Positions 57,214-64,000 of a stretch of DNA of 64,000 bases are shown one piece after another; within the stretch, counting starts at the first letter, position 1; every line of letters starts with the position of its first letter. A program made the translations under genes and the position numbers. Source of the stretch: Tilletiopsis washingtonensis (lineage: Eukaryota > Basidiomycota > Exobasidiomycetes > Entylomatales); contig NW_020312007.1 of NCBI RefSeq assembly GCF_003144115.1, positions 438,852-502,851 of the forward strand, given 5' to 3'. The notes beneath the pieces were generated by a model that saw only the letters and a program-made list of their open reading frames with translations, ran no database searches and was not told the origin of the DNA.

Positions 57214-60200
57214 GGCGCTGGCCGACGACGAGCGTCACGGCGAGGCGGGGTGCGAGGCGTCGTGCGGGGCGGAGTGTGAATTGGAGGCGCAGTCTAGTGT
57301 GGAGTGCGAGAGAGAGCGCGAGCGAGAGCGGCGCGTCGGAGAGGTGCCAGGAGAGACGGCGGCGAGCAGCGAACACACGACAAGAGGCGAGGCTGCAACG
57401 AGCGAGAGCGTGAGGATGGCGGCGGTCGGGAGGATCACTCGAGGGGCAGGCAGCGGCGAGCTTGGCGGCGTCACTGCCAGGGATGAGGATGCACCCCGGA
57501 CAGCGCAGGCAGGCAGCACGGGCGCCGGGTGGCGGTGCCGGCGGCTGTCCTCTCCCTCTCTCGCCTCCCCGTGGGCCGTCTTCTCGGAGCGCGCCAGCGA
57601 CGGCGGCTGGAGCGCAAGAGGCGGCCATCGCATCGCTGCCGCCGCCCCCTCATGCCGCCAATCAAGCAGACGCGAGAGTGCAGCGGCACATGCCACTCCG
57701 CTCGTGCCACCGCCGCCGGTCCTCATCCTTGGGCGGTGCGGGCCGTCGAGGCATCGGCATGGTGCTGCTGCGCGCTGCAGCCCGACGGCGGACGCAAGCT
57801 GCGGCTGCGGCCACACCCTAAGCTCGGCGTGCGTATGCCCGCGCCCGCCGCCGCCCATGCGTGTTGGCTTCCACGGCAGCGCCGCAGTCGAGGGCGGCGA
57901 GGGGCCCTTGCGCGCGCTGCGGCGCGGCCGGTGGTGCGGCAAGGGGCGAGCTTTAGCCTGCGCGGTTGCTGCGTGTCGCGGCGAGCGGCTGCCCAGCAGC
58001 TCGCAGCGCAGCGCAGTGCAGCGCACCTCCGTGCTCGCGCTGCCTGCTGGGCGGCTGGTGCCTGAGCGCTGACGCGAGCGCTGTCCGGGGAGAGAGGGCT
58101 GAAATTGCGCTCAAAGCAGATACGGCAGCAGCTGCCAGCTCCGACGCTGCGTGTGTGCGGCTGCGAACGTCCCTCGGCGCCGAAGCAGCGAAGGCGACGC
58201 CATCAGCATCGCGCATGCCCAGCACAGGAGCTACATCTGCTCAGCTTGGCAGCAGGTGAGAGTCTATAGAGTGAGAGTCGCTAGTGCGGCGGGAGCGCTG
58301 AGAGAGCAGCGCCAGCGCAGCAGCAGGCAGTCGCCGCGTGCCCTTCCAGCTGGCTCGCGTCTCCCGATCGCCGCCTCTAGGCCAGGGCTCGAGCTAGATG
58401 GACCAGACAGCGCCTTGATGAGGCGCCGCTCGGCCGGACCTCACGCCGTGCCGCCTCCGTCTGGCATCTGCCTCCTCACGCCGAGGCATGGCGGCGGCGG
58501 CGGCGGCATGCTCTGGAGGCAAGGGCGTCGGGCGGCGGCGTCAGGCGCGCTGCAGAGATGGCAGAGGCAGCGGCGCGCTCGGCCCGCACGCGCGCCGCAC
58601 GCGGCGCAGCATCAGCAGCAGGCGGAGCTGGAGAGCACGATTTGCCCGCTGTCAGAGCTCGGCAGAAGAGGGTGCGGGTGCAGATGCAGCGTGCAGAATC
58701 AGCTGCAGAGCGCAGAATCAGAGCGCAGCGGGGCAAGTCAGAGTCTGCGCGCTGGTTGACATGCGCGCGCCTCTGCGCAGTCGAGTCAGGATGGCTGCGA
58801 GCGTGGGAGAGGGTCGATGGGGCGTGGGCGCTGCAGGCTGGTGCTGCACGGTGCTGAGGTGCGGGCACTGACTCCGACTCTGACTTGCTGCGGCACCACG
58901 CCGAGCCGACCGCACGCCGCTCCGCCGGTGCCGGACGCGCGACTCGCCGCAGCCGCAGGCCGGCACCAACGGCTATCGTGGCGCTCTGGGCCGCTGGCCG
59001 CCGCTCGCCACCGTTAGCGCGCAAGGGTGCAAGCGGCTGCGGGCAAGCCGCAAGGTGTGAGGAGCGAGCGAGAGGAATGTGCGCCCGACGGCGCTTCGAG
59101 GCGCGAGGAGGGGGCGGGGGTCTTTGCTGCTTTGGCTCTGCGTGAAGCAGCCGGCAGGAAGCGCGCCGCTCTCGCAATCGCTGTCGCGTCGAACGTACCG
59201 GCCCCCGGCGTCCGCGCAAAGATGTTCCGAGCGTAGGCGTGGCAGGCGGCGGTACGACAGCTGAGGCTCGGCGCCGCCAAGCGCTTGACGAGGCGAGGCG
59301 CTGAGCGCCGCATGCCCATGAGCGCGCACGTCCGCCCCTCTCCGCGCCTCTGCAAAGCCGTCAAGGCTGCCCAGCATGCAGCTGCAGCGTGCAGGATGTA
59401 AGCACGAAGGGTCCGCAGCACCAGAGGCAAGCAGAAGGCGTGAGACGGCTCTGCAGGCAAAGGCAAGGGGCTTCATGCGCCGCAAGCACAAGCGTCGACG
59501 CGTCGACGCCGACGGTGCTGCAGGCTGCAGGCAAGCGCAAACGCAGCGCAAGCGCGCCGCCCGACGAATACGTCGCAACGACTCGCCGGCACCGCGCACG
59601 CCGCCAGCTATGGACGGCAGAGCAAGCTGGCAGCTCTGATGCTCTGCGCTGCTGGGGAGAGGTTGCAAGGCACGCCTTCCGCCGCCCCGACGCTGCGGGT
59701 GCGAGCGTGGGCACGCCTCCGCGCGTGACGCTCTGGGCTGCTCTGGACGCCCCTTGGCGACTCCGCAGCGATCTGCGTGCAGCACGCGGGTCCGGGCACG
59801 CGGGGCCATGAGCCACGCGCGTGTCCACCACTTCAGACTCAAGCTCCGCTGGAGCTCGTGCTTTGTGTTAGCGAAGCGGAGTTCTGGGTTGGGAGTCGAG
59901 GAGCTCTCTCTGCCATCATGTGCGCTAGCAAGGCAGGCAGAGGTGGGCCAGACGCCCAGTGTTCGTGGGCCGCGCGAGGCATGGAGGTCCAGCCCAGGGC
60001 GGCGACGAAGTCTTCCCCTGCACAAGCGTGGTGGAGCGCAGAAAGCGAAACAGAGCGTGCAACGCCAGCGATCCTCTGCAAGGCCAGGGCGCCAGGGATC
60101 GAGGTGCCTGCTGCTGGGGGTGCAAAGTCGATCCACGATGGGAGCTGCGCCGGGCACCAGCAACACGCATTCTGCTGCCACTACTCGTGAGAAAGGAATG

Positions 60201-60459
60201 CGGATTCTGATTAGACGGTGACGCGTTGGAACGGATGCGAGTAGAGGGGAGAGAGGGCAAAGAGATGGATCTACAGACCCACTGACGAGCGAACTTTGGG
60301 CTGTGAGGGCCAGGTGGAAGGGGTGCGGCAGTCGCAAGAGCGGCTAGAGAGCCTTGAGCGCGGCGCGCGACATGAAGACACTCGTCGACTATTGCCTTGC
60401 GAGGGAAAGCTGCTCCTCGAAAGACGATGCGACGCGAATGGCTTGTGAGCGAGCGAGCT
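57214..60459. other. Long gene-free interval
   Basis: 3.2 kb between the start of the 1246-aa protein gene and the stop of RPC11. Largest open frames (about 310 codons + strand at 57131-58072; about 450 codons - strand at 58973-60337) are Arg/Ala/Cys-rich, lack motifs and overlap each other antisense. No tRNA-like T-loop is seen. It could hold an ncRNA or a rapidly evolving gene, but nothing can be supported. Confidence 0.5.
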
Positions 60460-61415
60460 TTAGCCTTCTCTCCACTGGGATGGGGGACGTCAGTACAGCT
60501 CTAGGATTGCCAACTTACCACAAAGACAAGGGCCGCACGCACCTGGTTGCCGCAAGTGCGAGCTGTGCAGCGATAGAATGTCGTCACTGTGTGGGGGTGC
60601 GTAAAAAACGCCAGAGGGTCAGTTCAACGTGCCCGAGCATGCAAGCGTTGCGAGCGAGCAATGGAGCGGGAGAGAGAGAGAGAGAGAGAGACGGGCGGGG
60701 GGGGGGGGGGGGGGGGGGGGGGGGGCGGGGCCGGGGTGTGTGTGTGTGTGTTGTATATACGCACTCGGTTCGTCGGCAGAGCGGATCTGCAGCTGCATGA
60801 AGAAGGCCTTTGGATTGTCGCACTTGGGACAGGGCGCTGTGTGTGCCAGTAAAGAAGTGCGGCGAATTGGGCAAGAAGAAAGGGAGCAGAAGGCGGGCAA
60901 GCCTGTGTCAGCTGTCGCGGACGTTTGGAGCGAAGTGAGGCAACCTTGGCACACCCTTGGTTGCTGAGAGCTCGCCCCCCCCCCTCCCTCCCGAGTGCGC
61001 AGCTCGCCAAGTTGGGCGGCACGTGCGATGGTCTGACTCGCCGCCCTGGCCTGTACGTGGCTGCTCTTTCCGTCTCATCGATGGTCTGACTTGCCGCCCT
61101 GGCTTCGCTTTGGCTGGCTGCTCTTTGCGTCTCCTCTCTGTTGCCCGCCCCCTTGCGTCTGTCTGTGCGCTCTCTTGCCGCTCTGCCCTCTCTCTTGCCG
61201 CGCGCCGCTCACTCACCGTCGGTGCTGTCGACATTCTTCCACGCCTCGTCGCCGCCCATGATGTCGTCGACCTGCTTGCGGCGCAGCGTGATGCGCGTCG
61301 TCATCTGCTTGGCAATGGGAAACTCGTAGGGGCACGTCTGGCACGCCCACTTGTTCTGCCCGTCGTCGTTGCTGATGAGCAGGCCGTTGGCGCACGTGGG
61401 ACAGAAGAGCGACAT
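60460..61415 (-). CDS. RPC11: RNA polymerase III subunit RPC10/Rpc11 (POLR3K)
   Basis: A small two-zinc-ribbon Pol III subunit for RNA cleavage, termination and re-initiation, related to TFIIS and Rpb9. Exons: 61217-61415, 60765-60836, 60543-60586, 60460-60474 (109 aa, the normal family length). N-ribbon: FCPTCANGLLI and WACQTCPYEF. Linker: RKQVDDIMGGDEAWKNVDSTD. C-ribbon: APCPKCDNPKAFFMQLQ, then IRSADEPMTTFYRC with the TFIIS-like acidic hairpin SADEP, and CGNQWREG at the end. The Met of DEPM is split A|TG over intron 2, and W-R-E-G is the whole last exon. Introns 1 (380 nt) and 2 (178 nt) are long because they hold a duplication and microsatellites. Only the assembled exons give a full C-ribbon, so the model is strong. 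Confidence 0.93.
60670..60751 (+). repeat. Compound microsatellite: (GA)n, poly-G (29), (GT)n in RPC11 intron
   Basis: From left to right: (AG)n at 60670-60691, a 29-G homopolymer at 60697-60725, GC-rich spacer, then (GT)n at 60736-60751. It lies wholly within intron 60587-60764; on the coding strand it reads (AC)n, poly-C, (CT)n. Confidence 0.92.
61027..61133 (+). repeat. Imperfect ~53-bp tandem duplication in RPC11 intron 1
   Basis: Two adjacent copies starting at 61027 and 61080 share GATGGTCTGAC-C/T-GCCGCCCTGGC and TGGCTGCTCTTT-CGTCTC blocks with a few changes. The duplication accounts for part of the long intron 60837-61216. Confidence 0.75.
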
Positions 61416-62277
61416 GGGGCGAGGGAGGGAGGGGAGGGGAAGCAAAGGAGCGAGGCGGGAGATGTCACGTGCCAGTCTCGCGCGCGGCTTAATGCCGCCT
61501 CGCTGCTGCTGCACGCTGACGCCTCCGGCCGCCTTGCCCGCTGCTGCTGGCGTGCCGCCGACAGCGATGTGCCTATCGTCGCGGCCTCTCTGCGCACGGC
61601 CTCACCCGCCTCCCCCCGCACGCTGCCGCCCTCTGCGCTGCTCCACCACCATCCAATCCGCATGCCAGCTCTGCTCCTGGCTCCTTCGCTGCGCTCCTCA
61701 TCCCGCATCGTCACAGCTGCCTCGCGTGTGAGTAGGCGTGGCTGCGCGCGTGTGTGAACGCACAAGGGCCAGGCGCCGACCGGCGTTCGTGCGGCGCAGC
61801 ATAGGGATGAGCCGCGGCTCGCAGGCGGCTGGCTGGCAGCGCGAAGGCGGCGGCGGCGGCATCTCGGCCGCGCGCTGCCTGCACGCGTGGCGCCCCCCTT
61901 GTCCCGACGTCGCTGCTCCTCTCGCACGCTGCGGCAAGGGCAAGGCATCTGGCGCGACCCTGTGCTGCGGCAGCGTTGTGGATGACAGGGCGACGAGGCT
62001 CTGCGCTCGGGCGCATGTGGAGCGTACGGCCGGCCGCAGCGGCGCGCCGGCAAGAATGGTGTGCTTGCGCGCGTCGGCGGCCGAGCTCGCCGCGCGCTGC
62101 TGTCGGCGTCTGCCCCACACTCGACTCGGCGCGCCTCTCTGCCCCTGCGCCGCCGCGGCGTACGCCACGTCAAGCCCCCCGCGGCGCGAAGCTTCGCCGT
62201 GCTCGGCTGACGTGTGCCCGCCTCACACTCACCCTCCTTGCCACGTCCCCTGCCTCCTCATTTCGCTCGCCACAACC
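61416..62277. promoter_or_regulatory. Divergent promoter region, RPC11 / AGX
   Basis: 862 bp between divergent starts. A palindromic CACGTG E-box (within GTCACGTG, ~61466-61471) sits about 50 bp upstream of the RPC11 start, a Cbf1/Pho4/USF-type site; function is inference. Otherwise no gene. Confidence 0.45.
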
Positions 62278-64000
62278 ATGCCCTCTGCGCCGCCATATCC
62301 GCTCGCCGGTCCCTCGTCGCCGTCCTGCGCCTCGACGGCCGTCTCTCGCACCCAGCAGCTCGCCGCCCACCTCTCGCCCACGCCTTCCACTCCCTCCACA
62401 CTGCGGCATCGCACCACCATGTCGCAGCCTCAGGCCTTCACGCAGGGTCCGCACAAGGTGAGGCCTGGCGCCTGGCATCGCGCGCCCACCACTCACCTCT
62501 TCTCTCTTCAGCTGCTTGTGATTCCCGGTCCCATCGAGGTCGCCGACGATGTGCTCCTGGCAAACGCGCACCCCAGCATGTCGCACGTGTCGCCCGACTT
62601 TGTCCCCGTCTTTGGCGACTGTCTGCGCATGCTGCGCCACGTGCTCTTTGCGCCCGAGGCGCAGCCCGTCATCACCGCCGGCAGCGGCACCCTCGGCTGG
62701 GACCACGTGGCGGCCAACGTGTGCGAGCCGGGCGATGAGGTCCTCGTCCTCAACTCGGGCTACTTTGGCGATTGTGAGTGTAAGCGGCCCAGCAGAGCGG
62801 GGCGCGCGCGGCCGGAACCTTGCGCCTTGTCGGCGTCACTGATGCCGTGCTTTGCCCCCCCGCCCTCGCCCGCTCGCGCAGCGTTCGCAGAGTGCCTGGA
62901 AGTGTACGGCTCCAAGGTGACGCAGCTCAAGGCAGCCATTGGCTCCAAGCCTTCGCTCGACGAGGTCGAGGCCGCGCTCAAGGCCAAGAAGTACAAGGTG
63001 CTCACCTTTACGCACGTCGACACATCCACGGCCGTGCTTTCCGACGCCAAGGGGCTCGGCGAGCTGGTGCAGCGCGTCTCGCCAGAGACGGTGCTGGTGC
63101 TCGACGGCGTCTGCTCGGTGGCCAGCGAGGAGATTCGCATGGCCGACTGGGGCATCGACGTGGTCCTCACGGCCAGCCAGAAGGGCCTCGGCTGTCCGCC
63201 CGGCCTCATGATCCTCGCCGCAAGCAAGAAGGCCATTGCCAAGTTTGAGGCGCGCAAGCAGCGCCCCAACTCCTACTACGCCAGCTGGGCAAAGTGGCTG
63301 CCGGTGATGAAGGCGTATGAGAGCGGGTGAGTTCGTGTTGGGCCCTCCCACCCCCCCCCCCCTTCTTCTTCTGCTCGACTAAGCGGCAGCAGCAAGAGCT
63401 GACTTTTCGCCGGGGGGTGGGCCTGGTCTCTCCAGCACTGGCGCCTACTTTGGCACGCCGCCGACGAACCTGCTCTACGCGCTGCACGCCTCGCTCACCA
63501 CCATTACGACGCGCTCTCCGTCGCTCGAGGAGCGCTTCGCGCTGCACAAGGCGGCGTCGCGGCGCGTCAAGGACTTTGTGACGAAGCTGGGCCTGCAGCA
63601 GCTCGTGGCCGACGGCATCAAGGACGGCGCCAATGGCATGACGGCCGTCAAGTATCCCGAGGTGAGTTTTTGGGCGGGCGCGCAAGCGGCAAGCCAGCGG
63701 GAGAGCTGTGGAGCTTCCTTTTTCCTGGGGGGGAGGGACGCAACCCACACACTGCGAGATGCGCTGGCTGATGATTGGCGCGCGTGTGACGACGACGACA
63801 CACAGGGCATCAAGGCAGGAGACCTGCTGCCAAAGATGGTCGCCAAGAACATCATCATTGCCGCCGGCCTGCACAAGGAGGTCAAGGACACGTACTGCCG
63901 CATTGGCCACGTGAGTTTGTGTTTGCTTGCTTTGCTTTGCCCCCCAGCTTGCTTTCCCCCCCCCCTCTCCACCACCTGCGCGCAGTGTGTGAAACTCACA
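62278..64000 (+). CDS. AGX1: Alanine-glyoxylate aminotransferase (3' end beyond window)
   Basis: A PLP class V aminotransferase making glycine from glyoxylate, with alanine as amino donor. Exons so far: 62278-62457, 62512-62773, 62882-63326, 63436-63661, 63806-63910, 63986-64000+; 411 codons, all in phase. Motifs: LLVIPGPIEVADDVLLAN, then SMSHVSPDFVPVFGDCLRML, TAGSGTLGWDHVAANV, VLVLNSGYFGD|SFAECLEVYG, VLDGVCSVASEEIRMADWGI (PLP Asp), TASQKGLGCPPGLM with the Schiff-base Lys, and ESG|TGAYFGTPPTNLLYALH. The first ~47 residues before a second Met at 62419 are Ser/Pro/Thr/Ala-rich and may be a mitochondrial presequence or leader; the core begins near MSQPQAFTQGPHK. The C-terminus, which could carry a peroxisomal signal, is outside the window. 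Confidence 0.92.

Noticed and set aside
58973-60337. 454-codon minus-strand frame in the gene-free interval
   Set aside because: No motif, high Arg/Ala/Cys/Ser and overlapping frames on the other strand; typical of GC-rich non-coding DNA.

Overview
This 64-kb window is nuclear DNA from a GC-rich basidiomycete fungus. The evidence is the short spliceosomal introns (mostly 50-75 nt, GTGAGT/GTGCGT donors, CAG acceptors), the fused lycopene cyclase/phytoene synthase, STT4, MET8, COG6, TLG2 and a CAJ1/DJP1-type DnaJ protein. Few introns per gene, very high GC and long Ala/Ser/Pro-rich disordered proteins suggest a smut-lineage fungus (Ustilaginomycotina), but the lineage is inference. I see no mobile element, rRNA, tRNA or CRISPR array. 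A 75-base run of N (266-340) is an assembly gap inside a COG6 intron. Exon coordinates were worked out by hand from reading frames, splice sites and conserved motifs; every complete model closes in frame.

Layout: 1-1671 COG6 (3' part, +); 1730-3802 DnaJ-X co-chaperone (-); 4107-5961 TSG101/VPS23 (+); 5962-7893 gene-free; 7894-11223 USP46/12-type deubiquitinase (+); 11290-12691 TLG2 syntaxin (-); 12948-13579 cytidine deaminase (+); 13652-15787 crtYB (-); 16474-18295 ferroportin (+); 18643-20972 guanine deaminase (-); 23004-24845 HEN1-type small-RNA methyltransferase (+); 25524-27460 bHLH factor (-); 28357-35264 STT4 PI 4-kinase (+); 35652-36647 MET8 (+); 36747-39080 TPX2-like protein (-); 39449-41234 GPI-anchored PL14-like polysaccharide lyase (+); 41425-42651 unknown (-); 44266-47920 forkhead factor and MTD1 folate enzyme, which read as one continuous frame (-); 49875-51219 unknown (+); 52253-53227 RRG7-like mitochondrial protein (+); 53414-57213 unknown 1246-aa protein (-); 57214-60459 gene-free; 60460-61415 RPC11, an RNA polymerase III subunit (-); 62278-64000 alanine-glyoxylate aminotransferase (5' part, +).

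The genes are mostly housekeeping and are not a biosynthetic cluster. They cover endosome/Golgi trafficking (COG6, VPS23, TLG2, STT4), ubiquitin recycling, nucleobase salvage (cytidine and guanine deaminases), iron and tetrapyrrole metabolism (ferroportin, MET8), one-carbon and glyoxylate/glycine metabolism (MTD1, AGX), carotenoids and transcription. Neighbours mostly alternate in strand, giving convergent pairs with 50-190-bp 3' gaps and divergent pairs with shared promoters.

The most unusual feature is the MTD1-forkhead locus. After the last MTD1 intron the frame runs stop-free through a Gly/Pro-rich linker into the forkhead coding sequence, which predicts a metabolic enzyme-transcription factor fusion of about 1175 aa. 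Other points are a split catalytic cysteine codon beside a 14-nt exon in the deubiquitinase, a 9-nt exon in the lyase, large insertions in guanine deaminase, a zinc-ribbon-like N-terminus on the DnaJ protein, and microsatellites or homopolymers placed in introns and between genes.
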